A stretch of 64,000 nt of DNA from Arthrobacter sp. PsM3 (GTDB lineage: Bacteria; Actinomycetota; Actinomycetes; Actinomycetales; Micrococcaceae), in the NCBI RefSeq assembly GCF_030433895.1, contig NZ_JARUXE010000007.1, positions 89,190 to 153,189 on the forward strand. The letters are read 5' to 3'. Under the pieces are notes generated by a model. The model worked only from the letters and a program-made list of their open reading frames with translations, did not search any database and was not told where the DNA came from. A program made the translations under genes and the position numbers. Below, piece after piece: positions 42,656-53,323 of the stretch (position 1 is its first letter; each line of letters starts with the position of its first letter).

Positions 42656-43876
42656 TTAGGGTGCTGTGGGACCATCATCGGGATCGCGGCGGTGAAGCAG
42701 CGAGATCACTTGTGCTCTTGTCGATCTGCCCGCCGGCAACCCTGTGCCTGATTCTTGGGATGGGGCTGGAGTTATTTCGGGGGTCCGGGACGTCATTACG
42801 TGAAAAAGGTCAGCCGGAACCCCGCATTCGTTCACTAGAGCCCGTTCACTAATGCCGTCGGCCGTCAACAGCTCCACGGCCCGAGGGAGTAGCGAAGGTG
42901 TTTCTACAGTTGAGATAAGACCAGGTTCAGCACGGCGCCAGCCCTTTGCAGAAACGGTCATCATGGCGTTTCTGTAAGAAACATCCGACAGACGTCCAAG
43001 CTGTCGAGCTCTGAAAAGGAGCGATTGGAGGCTGACCCGCCATTCTTCTTTTAGGCGGCCAAAGGTTCGCCACGCAGCAGCATTCAGAATCGTGGGAAGC
43101 TCGTCTCTGATTTCGACCTCGGGAACCAAGAATTCGGAAGCAAACCTGTTCGCTTGCTCTTCGACGATGCGGCCACCGGGTTCTGAATCGCCGTGCATGA
43201 CCAGATGACCGAGCTCGTGCGCAGCATCAAAACGCTGACGGTAGTAGTCCTGCTTAACTGGGTTGAGGACTATGGCAGGTCGGACGGCGGTAGTGAACGA
43301 GTAAGCGTCGACGGATGCAGCCTGCTCGGGGCTGAAAACGACCAATACGCCGTTGTTCTCAAGGAGACGGATCATATTTCGGATCGCTCCAGTCGGAAGG
43401 TCCCACTCTCGTCGGACTAACCGGGCAGCGGACTCGGGGCCGTTGCCGTCCAGATCAGATTCGTCGACAGGGAAAGCTGGAACGTTCACGTCGGGAAATT
43501 CGACCCGGGTTTCTAGTGCAGATGCGACATCCACGGCGAGCAGGCCATACGCGTCCGCCTGGTCACGAGCGATCTGAGTGGTCGAGCGGAGAGACCGGAA
43601 ATGCGGAACGCTCTTCGCTGAAGCAATAGGAGAGGGTCGCGCAGAAAAGAAACTCGGATCAACTTGCAAGGTGAGTGCAAGTTGCGCAATAGCGGCTGGG
43701 CTCGGACGCTTGTCACCAATTTCCCATGAGCCAACTGCAGCAGGACTCATGCCGATCGCGGACGCAAGATTGCTCTTGCGCCATCCCGCTAGTTTCCGCG
43801 CAAGAGTCAGGCGGGAGCCGTCAAAAAAGGCGGCTGCGTCGGAGGCCCGGCTAGGTGCATTTATCGTGTAGTTCAT
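42656..43876 (-). CDS. XRE + ImmA/IrrE (M78) fusion protein, RosmerTA antitoxin-like
   Basis: The 406-residue protein has an XRE helix-turn-helix (LTLARKLAGWRKSNLASAIGMSPAAVGSWE, about 22-52) fused to an M78 metallopeptidase. Its zinc motif is HELGH in FDAAHELGHLVMHGD, with the downstream Glu in EEQANRFASEFLVP. The C-terminal helical region is variable. This fusion with a mid-size partner gene directly upstream corresponds to the layout described for the RosmerTA defence toxin-antitoxin pair, where the XRE-peptidase is the antitoxin. It begins 6 nt after the partner gene. Confidence 0.85.
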   Translation of the reverse strand: MNYTINAPSRASDAAAFFDGSRLTLARKLAGWRKSNLASAIGMSPAAVGSWEIGDKRPSPAAIAQLALTLQVDPSFFSARPSPIASAKSVPHFRSLRSTTQIARDQADAYGLLAVDVASALETRVEFPDVNVPAFPVDESDLDGNGPESAARLVRREWDLPTGAIRNMIRLLENNGVLVVFSPEQAASVDAYSFTTAVRPAIVLNPVKQDYYRQRFDAAHELGHLVMHGDSEPGGRIVEEQANRFASEFLVPEVEIRDELPTILNAAAWRTFGRLKEEWRVSLQSLLFRARQLGRLSDVSYRNAMMTVSAKGWRRAEPGLISTVETPSLLPRAVELLTADGISERALVNECGVPADLFHVMTSRTPEITPAPSQESGTGLPAGRSTRAQVISLLHRRDPDDGPTAP

Positions 43877-43882
43877 TGGCTC

Positions 43883-44698
43883 TTAGCGTTCTTCTGCCGT
43901 AAGGGGCTGCCTTGCGGACTTGTTGGCGCGTAGCTTGACCGGTGCATCGGGCTCGTTCACGTGGTCGTCGTTCGAGGGCCCGGCGGGAGCAACTTGACGT
44001 GAACCACCCTTGACGGGAGGTGCCGTGAGAAGGTCCTGGGACCAGCTCCAGGCCGAACCGTCTCCGTGACTTAGACGGGGCATCCCGATCCTGAGTTCAC
44101 CCTGCCAGGTGACGGGATCTTGCGAATGAGCCAGGACTAGCGTCAACTGATCCAGATCCTCAACATTTGGCAGAGTCATGGCATCTAAAAGCCCGGCATC
44201 TTCGTCACTGTGAAGTTCCTCGAACAACGAGGCCTGATCCGGGTTGAAGTTTCCCTGCTGTGCGACACGCTTCTTGGTCTGACTTTTCCTGTCCCACCGG
44301 ATGGAGTCCAATTTTCCGTACGGACCGGAAGCCAGCAGCCACCGCATGCCGTCAAACGACCAGCCGATGCTTTGGTTCAGGTTGGATCGGCTGACCATAT
44401 CCGCCTCAAGTACTGGCATAGTGTCGATTTCAGACTGCGGCAATGTCGCTGTGACGACGTCTCGGCCCTCTGCGGGCAGGGCATCTGCAGCCAGAGCGTA
44501 GCGGCCGCAGGAAAATACACGGTTGAGCCGATCGCGGAGGAGAGTATACCGAGTCTGCCCCACCCAACCCGCGTCGTGCCCTGACTCTTCTGAGTACTCT
44601 TCCGCTACTTGGCGCGCTGCCGAGCGGTATGCCCATCGAATGGCATCGAGAGTGCCTGCTTCTTCGAGCTTGCGGATGAGGTCATCTCGTTCGATCAT
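43883..44698 (-). CDS. partner of XRE-M78 protein, candidate toxin
   Basis: The 271-residue protein begins MIERDDLIRKLEEAGTLDAI, then a helical stretch (AYRSAARQVAEEYSEESG) and WVGQTRYTLLRDRLNRVFSCGRYAL. A central beta-like region follows (GMRWLLASGPYGKLDSIRW), and the tail is basic and disordered. No catalytic motif is recognised. Position and size match the toxin gene of RosmerTA-like pairs, which is upstream of the M78 antitoxin. The assignment is from gene order, not from a sequence match I can verify. Confidence 0.6.
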   Translation of the reverse strand: MIERDDLIRKLEEAGTLDAIRWAYRSAARQVAEEYSEESGHDAGWVGQTRYTLLRDRLNRVFSCGRYALAADALPAEGRDVVTATLPQSEIDTMPVLEADMVSRSNLNQSIGWSFDGMRWLLASGPYGKLDSIRWDRKSQTKKRVAQQGNFNPDQASLFEELHSDEDAGLLDAMTLPNVEDLDQLTLVLAHSQDPVTWQGELRIGMPRLSHGDGSAWSWSQDLLTAPPVKGGSRQVAPAGPSNDDHVNEPDAPVKLRANKSARQPLTAEER

Positions 44699-44878
44699 GA
44701 TTTCAGACTACACCATTGGCAGTATTTTTGTACCCAAACAACACTGCTGTTAGAAAATATGTCGAAATCTGATTGCTGGGACATCTATATGAATCCTGCA
44801 GGGCGGGTAGCGGCGGGGGGATCGCGGTGTGCAGTATCGCGACTACGGCAGCGCCGCGGCGCGTGCCATCCTAGGGGT

Positions 44879-46120
44879 ATGGCACGAACTTGGTTGTCGG
44901 TGACGGTGGAACTGCTCGGTGGTCGTGGCGAGGAGCTGTGGCCGTGGCCCGGGCGCATCTTCGCGGTCGGACCGTCGCACACCTTCATGGACCTCGCCAA
45001 TGCCATCAACGATGCCTTCGCCCGATGGGACCGCTCGCACCTGTCAATGTTCACCCTGGCCGACGGCCGGGTAATCACTGACGAAGAGACGGGAGCCGAA
45101 ATGGCCTCGTCGATCCGCGGGCCGATCATCGCACCAATTGACATTGCTGCTGCCAAGGTCGCCCGGACGGTGGAGCCGGGGGTTGAGTTTCAGTTCACGT
45201 TCGACCTCGGTGACGCCTGGACGCACCGATGCGTGGTCGGGGAGGTGAAGGTCGACCCGCTGGAGGTATTGGGTGTCCGTCCTGATGCCCCTCTGCCGTA
45301 TTGGGGCTGGGGCAGCATCCCGGACCAGTACGGGCGCCGGTGGGATACCGACGACGGGGAGGGCCGGGCGCCTGGGAAACCGAGTCAGCCGCACCCGATG
45401 CTGCTGCACGCGTGGCCCGCAGAGGTGCAGGTGCCCGGGCTCGACTTGTCCGAGCTGCGGGAAGCCATCGCGGCAACAGATGCGGGCCGTTTCCTCGCGG
45501 CGGTGACGGGACACGACATCGATGACGCTCTGCAACAAGTGGGTGCCGGCATACCGATGGCGCTCGAGCAGAGACGCCAGGACGCCGAGACGGTGGCAGT
45601 GTCGGTCATTAACCGGCTGACTTGGCGCGACGGCCCTGGTGACCGGATGCTGGCCGAGGACCTGCTGGCCGGTCTGCGCCGCGAGCCGCTGACAGGCCGC
45701 GTGGTGCCGGTAGACCTGGACATGCTCAGCACCGTGCTGGAAGGGGATCCCGAGCTGTCGACCGGTGGCTACCTCGACCTGCGCACCGGGCAGGTGTACG
45801 ACGACAGCGACACTGACCCGATGATGGTCGGGGAGGACGCCGCCATCGACGTGGAGGAGGAGCCGGAGCGTTGGCTTCGGCTCAACTGCACCGGATCGCG
45901 GAACGGCTGGCGGGACATGGCGGACTTCGCCGAGCGGCAGCACGATGAAGCCCTCCGAGAGCGGCTGGAGTGGGCGATCGAAGGGAAAGGTGCCTTCTTC
46001 CGGTTCCGCGACCTCGTCCACGGCGAGAACCTTAGCGAACAGTGGTACGCCTTCTCCACCGACCGCCAGATGGGCCGTGCCCGCGAGTTCCTGGCTGACA
46101 ATGGCATCCGCGTGGGCTGA
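44879..46120 (+). CDS. IS1096-passenger TnpR-like (pRiA4b ORF-3) domain fused to UPF0158-like domain
   Basis: The protein is 413 residues from the ATG at 44879. The N-terminal half matches the pRiA4b ORF-3/IS1096 passenger family: VTVELLGGRGEELWPWPGR, FMDLANAINDAFARWDRSHL and FQFTFDLGDAWTHRCVVGE. The C-terminal ~140 residues resemble UPF0158, with GGYLDLRTGQVYDDSD, DMADFAERQHDEALRERLEW and GAFFRFRDLVH. The combined protein is stand-alone and divergent from the RosmerTA-like pair. Its function is unknown. Confidence 0.75.
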   Translation: MARTWLSVTVELLGGRGEELWPWPGRIFAVGPSHTFMDLANAINDAFARWDRSHLSMFTLADGRVITDEETGAEMASSIRGPIIAPIDIAAAKVARTVEPGVEFQFTFDLGDAWTHRCVVGEVKVDPLEVLGVRPDAPLPYWGWGSIPDQYGRRWDTDDGEGRAPGKPSQPHPMLLHAWPAEVQVPGLDLSELREAIAATDAGRFLAAVTGHDIDDALQQVGAGIPMALEQRRQDAETVAVSVINRLTWRDGPGDRMLAEDLLAGLRREPLTGRVVPVDLDMLSTVLEGDPELSTGGYLDLRTGQVYDDSDTDPMMVGEDAAIDVEEEPERWLRLNCTGSRNGWRDMADFAERQHDEALRERLEWAIEGKGAFFRFRDLVHGENLSEQWYAFSTDRQMGRAREFLADNGIRVG

Positions 46121-46327
46121 CGAGCCGGGCCCGGGCAGTGCCGGCGCAAGACCGTGCCGCCCGCCCTACCGGTGTAACCCATCACCGGTGGCTCGCACAT
46201 CAGGACATCGGGAGATGTCAGCTCGTCAGCAGCTATCGGGACCGCTCGTCTCGGTTGTGCAGGAAGAGTACTCAAATGATCAGGGGGGCATAGACCAACG
46301 CCCCAGAAGTCCCTTCAGGGTGCAGTG

Positions 46328-47197
46328 TCAGTTGCGGTTCAGTCCGAACTCTCTGCTCAGGAGCGCACGCTTGTAGTGGGTCTCAGCTGCGTCGATCTCC
46401 GATGTTGAAGCCCCAGGGCTGAAGACACGCAGAATGCTGAACTGGAAATGGTTTCGGTGGGACATATCCAGATCGTCGAGGTTGCGGAGTGCGACGTTGC
46501 CGCCATGGCCGGTCTTCGCGTAAGCACTCCAGCGCCCCAGGATCCGTTCGCTACTGTCAGCCTTTCCCACGTATAGCTGTCCGGTTTTCGTGTCGGCGAT
46601 CAGGTAGATTCCCTGAACCGCTCTGAGAACCTCGCGCCATCTTTCATACCGGGAGTCCTCAACAACCGATTTAAGCTCGCTGAACGAGAGGATCAAATTA
46701 TCGAAGCCCGGGAAAGCCCGAGCCTGGGCGTCGGCGATCTCAGTGACACGGAAGCCAGCACCCAACTCGCCTCGCTTAGCCCAGTTGACTGCGTCACTTG
46801 ACCAATCGATGACCAGCCGATTTTGGAAGGTCGAGAGGCACGAGGATGGCGACAGGTCGTAGAAGCGCAGCGTCTCAGTCCGTTCGGCCTGAGCTTCGCC
46901 ATGGTTCTCGTAAGCACTGAGGAATCGGCAGCGGTTACCTCCGACAGCGATAAAGTTCAGCCAGATGGGAGGTGGATTCCGGGGGAACTTATAGACAGCA
47001 ACCCCCTGCTCGCGAACGTATCCCATGATCTTCGCCGGTGTGAGATCGTCGGGTCCGGTCAAGCCGGTCTTCGTATAGGTGTGGCGAAGCAGCAGCACCT
47101 GCGTCGGCTCGATCCCGGCAGCCTCAAAAATGTTGCCGAGCGTGAGGCTCCCGTCGAAGGATACTGAGGGGTGCGACTGGGTGATAGCTGTTTCCAT
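46328..47197 (-). CDS. GIY-YIG nuclease-domain protein downstream of hsdR
   Basis: The protein is 289 residues from the ATG at 47197; a longer frame upstream is possible. The N-terminal part is uncharacterised (IFEAAGIEPTQVLLLRHTYT). The C-terminal ~90 residues hold a GIY-YIG domain: GIYLIADTKTGQLYVGKADSSERILGRW, with the conserved Arg and a downstream Glu in STSEIDAAETHYKRALL. These features are typical of standalone restriction-type GIY-YIG proteins. It lies 120 nt after hsdR and is probably transcribed with the restriction operon. Confidence 0.8.
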   Translation of the reverse strand: METAITQSHPSVSFDGSLTLGNIFEAAGIEPTQVLLLRHTYTKTGLTGPDDLTPAKIMGYVREQGVAVYKFPRNPPPIWLNFIAVGGNRCRFLSAYENHGEAQAERTETLRFYDLSPSSCLSTFQNRLVIDWSSDAVNWAKRGELGAGFRVTEIADAQARAFPGFDNLILSFSELKSVVEDSRYERWREVLRAVQGIYLIADTKTGQLYVGKADSSERILGRWSAYAKTGHGGNVALRNLDDLDMSHRNHFQFSILRVFSPGASTSEIDAAETHYKRALLSREFGLNRN

Positions 47198-47317
47198 CTG
47201 TCCGGTGCTGTCTTTCGTTGAAATGGCGAGGGCAGACGACCGCGGAATGAATACGGCAGTTTGGTTCAGGACCGGTGTGACGGCTTGAACCAGAACCACC
47301 CACGAGTCGTCGGTTGG

Positions 47318-50300
47318 CTAAAGTCGGGCCTCTGCAAACCGCGGCGCCATCGATTCCATTTGTTCCATGACCAGCTTGATGGCCTCGGGCTGCTTGTCCG
47401 GTGGATACCCGTTGATCACCAGAAGCCGTTTGATGGATGCGCGAAGTTTTGCCCGGACGTCGTCCCGAACTGTCCAGTCGGTGCGCACATCGCGTTGCAT
47501 GACGCCAACGAGCTGCCGAGCAATCTCGGCCAGCTTCCCCTCGCCCTGGACCTCCACCGCGGATTCGTTCTGGGCCACCGCGTCGTAAAACGCCAGCTCA
47601 TCCGAGTTCAGTGGGGGAGTGAATTGGGCACCGCGCTGCCCCTCGGCGGCCACTTCGCGGGCCAGCTCCACTAGTTCCGCGATTACCTCCGCCGAAGTCA
47701 GCTGCTGATTGGTGTACTTCTTCATCAGCTCGGTGATCCGCTCGGAGAAGGCACGCTGGCGGATCACGTTATTCCGGGTGGTCTTCGCTGACTCATCGGC
47801 GATGAGCTTCCGCAGCGCCTCGATGGCCAATTGGGGGTTCCGCGCCTGCTGAGTCTTGGCGATAAACTCCGGAGTCAGGTCATCCAGCGACGGCTTCGGC
47901 ATGCCGGCGGCCTCGTAGATGTCCAGGACCTCGCCCGAAGACGTTGCGGTCGCTATCAGATTGCCCAGCAGCCGCTGGATCTCTTCCGGCACCGGCTCGC
48001 CGCTGGCCTGCCGGTCGGCGGCGTCGAACTTGGCCATGTACACCCGGGTCTCTTCGTAGACCTGGATCTCCGGCCGCAGCTCGGCCAGGGTCTCGGACCC
48101 CGAGCACAGTGCCCACGCCCGGGAGAGCTGGCTGGAGAAGCGCCGGTACTTCGAGGCCAGCGTCTCCTCCCCCGTGACGGGCTGGTTCCCCTGCGTCTCC
48201 GGGCTGCGCAGGTAGTTGGCCGCGCCCGTAGCCGCAGACACAAACGCCTTCGGGCCGCCCTTCATCAGCACTGCCCTCCAGTCGTAGCCGGCGAGCAGGC
48301 CGCGCAGGGAATCCACCAGGTCACGCGCGGCAGCGACGGCCTCGTCGATGTTCTTGCCCACCGGCTTGTTCGCCCGGTCGGACTGCGTGTATTCGCCCAA
48401 GGCCTTGGCCAGGTTCTCCGCCAGCGGGGCATACGCCACCAGCAGCCCATCCTTCTTGCCGCGGAAGGTCCTGTTCACCCGCGCCAGGGTCTGCATCAGC
48501 AGGGCGCCCTTCAGCGGCCGGTCCAGGTACAGCGTGTGCAGCGGCGGGGAGTCGTAGCCGGTGAGCATCATGTCCTTGACGATCACCAGTTCCAGCTCGT
48601 CGTCCACGTCCTTGAGCCGCTCCTTCACCGTGGCGTTCGCCGACTCGCGGCGCACGTGGTCGGAAACCGGCGGCACATCGGACGCGGTCCCGGAGTAGAC
48701 CACCTTGATCTTGCCCTTGGCCAAGTCATCGGAGTGCCACTCGGGCCGCAGCTCAACAATCGCCGTGTACAGTTTCGCGCAGATTTCCCGCGTCCCGCCC
48801 ACGATCATCGCCTTGCCCGGCGCCTCGATGAACTTACCCATCCGGGCGCTGCGGTTCTCCCAATGCGCCACCAGATCGGCGGCCAGCGCAGCGATCCGCT
48901 GCGGCGCACCGTACACGGCGTTCACGACGGCGACGCTCGCCTCGATGCGAGCCCGTTCGGTTTCATCCAGCCCCAGAGTTGCCTCATCAGCCGCCTGGTC
49001 GAGGATCTCTTCGGTCACGTCCGAGGCCAGCCCCACCTTGATCAGCCGAGGCTCGAAGTACACCGGCACCGTGGCGCCGTCCTCCACCGCCCGGGAGAGA
49101 TCGTAGACGTCAATATACTCACCAAACACGTCCTGGGTGTTGCGGTCATCGAAGGAGATCGGCGTGCCGGTGAATGCGATCAGCGTCGCGTGCGGCAGGG
49201 CGTCGCGGAGGTGTCGCGCGTAGCCGTCCAGGTCGTCGTAGTGGGAACGGTGCGCCTCGTCCACCACCACAATGATGTTGCGGCGTTCGGACAGCAGGGG
49301 ATGGTCGGCGCCGGCGTCCTTCTCGGACTTGCTGCGGCCGAACTTCTGCAGGGTGGTGAAGTAGATGCCGCCGGTGGTGCGGTTGCTCAGCTCGGCCCGG
49401 AGCTCGGAGCGTTTCTTGATCTGCTTGGGGGACTCTGCCAGCAACAGGCTGCGGTCGAAGCCCTCGAACAGCTGGCCATCGAGCTCGTTGCGGTCCGTGA
49501 TGACCACAACGGTCGGGTTCCTGAGCTTGGGGTGCCGGGCCACCAGATTGGCGTAGAGCTCCATTTCCATGGACTTGCCCGAACCCTGAGTGTGCCAGAC
49601 GACCCCGGCCTTGCCGTTGCTTTCCACAGCCTGGACGGTGCTGCCCACGGCTTTGGTCACGGCAAAGTACTGGTGCGGCTTCGCGATGCGCTTGCTCAGC
49701 CCATCCGATCCTTCATCAAAGGCGGTGAAGTTGCGGATTAGCTGCAGGAACCGCTCCTGGTTGTAGAGACCCTGGAGTGAGGTCTCCAGCGCCGTCACGG
49801 CTTCGCCGTCCTCCATGTACCCGGGCGCGACGGGCACGCCGTCGTCGTCGACGTTCCACGGTGAGAAGTGGTTGAGGGGAGTGAACGGGGTCCCGTACTT
49901 GGCCTGGATACCGTCCGAGGCGAGCGTGAACACGCAGAAGCGGAACGCCAGGGGGAACTCGCGCAGGTAGGTCTGCAGCTGGGCGTGCGCGGAGGCGACG
50001 TCGGCCGTGGCGCTGCCGGCCTTCTTCAGTTCGATGATGCTCACCGGCATGCCGTTGCAGTAGAGCACGACGTCGAAGCGGCGTTTGTAGTCGCCCTGCA
50101 GCAGGGTGACCTGGTTGACGGCGAGCCAGTCGTTCTGATCCGGGTCCGAGCTGAGCAGATGGATCGTGGGGTTGGCCTCGTTGCCGTCCGAATCGATGTA
50201 GCTGAGCCGGTAGCCGTCCACGAGGTAGCTGTGGATGCGATGGTTTTCGGTAATGGCATCGTTGGACTTGGGCGAGGCGATTTCGGCGAGGGCCTGCTGC

Positions 50301-50512
50301 AGGTACTGGGCCGGAACCGTTGGGTTGAACCGCTGCAAGGCCGCGAGCAGCCGGGACCGGATCAGCAGTTCATCCCAGGATTCCCGCTCATCAGTGCCGG
50401 GCGCGATCTGCTGGCCCGAAGCGGGCCGCCAGCCAAGCGGCTCGGCTAAGAGTTCCAGGGCCATGCCCTCCCAATCGGCCTCGGAAAAGGCTACTGCGGG
50501 TGCTGCTTTCAC
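47318..50512 (-). CDS. hsdR: type I restriction enzyme, R subunit
   Basis: The protein is 1064 residues from a GTG preceded by GGGGGAACC; an ATG 13 codons upstream is less likely. The N-terminal PD-(D/E)xK nuclease has the core VVLYCNGMPVSIIELKKAG (about residue 160). The superfamily 2 translocase follows, with Walker A HTQGSGKS (about 310), DEAH in VVVDEAHRSHYDD (about 415), and motif VI-like QTLARVNRTFRGK. The C-terminal helical domain contacts the methylase. The protein looks complete and active. Confidence 0.92.
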   Translation of the reverse strand: MKAAPAVAFSEADWEGMALELLAEPLGWRPASGQQIAPGTDERESWDELLIRSRLLAALQRFNPTVPAQYLQQALAEIASPKSNDAITENHRIHSYLVDGYRLSYIDSDGNEANPTIHLLSSDPDQNDWLAVNQVTLLQGDYKRRFDVVLYCNGMPVSIIELKKAGSATADVASAHAQLQTYLREFPLAFRFCVFTLASDGIQAKYGTPFTPLNHFSPWNVDDDGVPVAPGYMEDGEAVTALETSLQGLYNQERFLQLIRNFTAFDEGSDGLSKRIAKPHQYFAVTKAVGSTVQAVESNGKAGVVWHTQGSGKSMEMELYANLVARHPKLRNPTVVVITDRNELDGQLFEGFDRSLLLAESPKQIKKRSELRAELSNRTTGGIYFTTLQKFGRSKSEKDAGADHPLLSERRNIIVVVDEAHRSHYDDLDGYARHLRDALPHATLIAFTGTPISFDDRNTQDVFGEYIDVYDLSRAVEDGATVPVYFEPRLIKVGLASDVTEEILDQAADEATLGLDETERARIEASVAVVNAVYGAPQRIAALAADLVAHWENRSARMGKFIEAPGKAMIVGGTREICAKLYTAIVELRPEWHSDDLAKGKIKVVYSGTASDVPPVSDHVRRESANATVKERLKDVDDELELVIVKDMMLTGYDSPPLHTLYLDRPLKGALLMQTLARVNRTFRGKKDGLLVAYAPLAENLAKALGEYTQSDRANKPVGKNIDEAVAAARDLVDSLRGLLAGYDWRAVLMKGGPKAFVSAATGAANYLRSPETQGNQPVTGEETLASKYRRFSSQLSRAWALCSGSETLAELRPEIQVYEETRVYMAKFDAADRQASGEPVPEEIQRLLGNLIATATSSGEVLDIYEAAGMPKPSLDDLTPEFIAKTQQARNPQLAIEALRKLIADESAKTTRNNVIRQRAFSERITELMKKYTNQQLTSAEVIAELVELAREVAAEGQRGAQFTPPLNSDELAFYDAVAQNESAVEVQGEGKLAEIARQLVGVMQRDVRTDWTVRDDVRAKLRASIKRLLVINGYPPDKQPEAIKLVMEQMESMAPRFAEARL

Positions 50513-50600
50513 GGTTCCCCCTGGTTGGCAAAATGTCATTCTGAAGTGCACTTAAATTGTTGCTTCGAGGTTGAAGACACTGACTCAGATCAATTCGTCC

Positions 50601-51694
50601 TCATACTCCGGCAACCTCCAGCACCTTCTGGGCCTCCTTGACACGCAATTGGCCGGACATCAGCTGGGGGAGGAGAGCCCCGCGGGTAGCCGCGAGCGAG
50701 CGGTTTTCCACTGCGATGCTCACTCGTAGCGAATACAGCGCCTCAACGGCTGTCTCGAATAGCGTCAGCCTTTCGGAGGCTGGCATCAAGACCTCGGCCT
50801 CTTCCAAATCCTTCTTGTTGAGGTGAATGACGGTTGTGGCCGATTTGGAGTTTTCGATTCGCCGGAGGGGGGCCCTAAGGGTCTCACGCACAAAGGCTGG
50901 ACCTACGGACTTTCCGCGCGCGCGACATACCCGCTGGTTTAGGAGCCCAGGCTCGCCAAGCCACGACGTGGGCCTGAATTCGGCATCCATCCCGACGACG
51001 ACATCTCCGGGCTGAATCAGGATTTCCCGAGATCGATTTTCCGTTGTCCAAACCTGGCTGGTGAATGTCTTTAAGTCCCGGATGCGAATCAATGGTCGGC
51101 CGGTGCCGGGATCTGAGAATTCGCTCCCTTTGAAGGGCTCGCCGAAATCGATGTCGATGGCCTCAAAGAGCGATCTCGGAGTTGTCCCCTCGGATTCGAT
51201 TGCTCGTTGGAAATGAACTGAAATAAGTTCTTCTGCTGTTGCTGCGAGTTTGGCGTTGGAGGCGATCTTGTCGTCGAGCGCCCCCAGTACTTCCGCAATC
51301 GCTCGCTGCTCATGCGGCGGGGGCACCGATACTGGAATATTTCTCAGAAAGTTGCGGTTCAGCGAAGGCTGCGCACTTCCGGAGTTGAAGGCGGCGAAGT
51401 CGATTCCGTCTAATAATCGGTAAATCCAACGAGGTTCATTGCCATTGAAGCTCTTGACGAAAAGGCACGTATTGAGCGGCCAGTATGGTTCATCAACAAA
51501 CGTTGCCTTACCAATTGAAGCCCCACTCCGGCCGATCGCAACTCCGGGACCAAAGTACTTCGCTTTGTCATGCGTTCCCGTAACCCCAAACGAACCAATT
51601 ATCGGAACAGATCCCGGCTTTCGGTCTTGAGCGGGTAGATCATGTCCACGCTGTAGCTCGACAAGATCGCCCAGGGTGCGTTTTGGCCACTCGT

Positions 51695-51698
<4 letters not shown>
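50601..51698 (-). CDS. hsdS: type I restriction enzyme, specificity (S) subunit
   Basis: The protein is 365 residues from a GTG that overlaps the hsdM stop (GTGA). Two target-recognition domains are visible: one starts WPKRTLGDLVELQRG, and the second lies around FEAIDIDFGEPFKGSEFSDPG. The central helix VPPPHEQRAIAEVLGALDDKIASN and the C-terminal helix near TLFETAVEALYSLR are the conserved spacers. The DNA target cannot be inferred. Confidence 0.9.

Positions 51699-53322
<1,624 letters not shown>

Positions 53323-53323
<1 letters not shown>

Noticed and set aside
47831..49741. 636-codon plus-strand open frame opposite hsdR
   Set aside because: It is the antisense of a GC-rich gene with clear nuclease and helicase motifs. 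Its product is rich in Gly, Arg, Leu and Val without domains.
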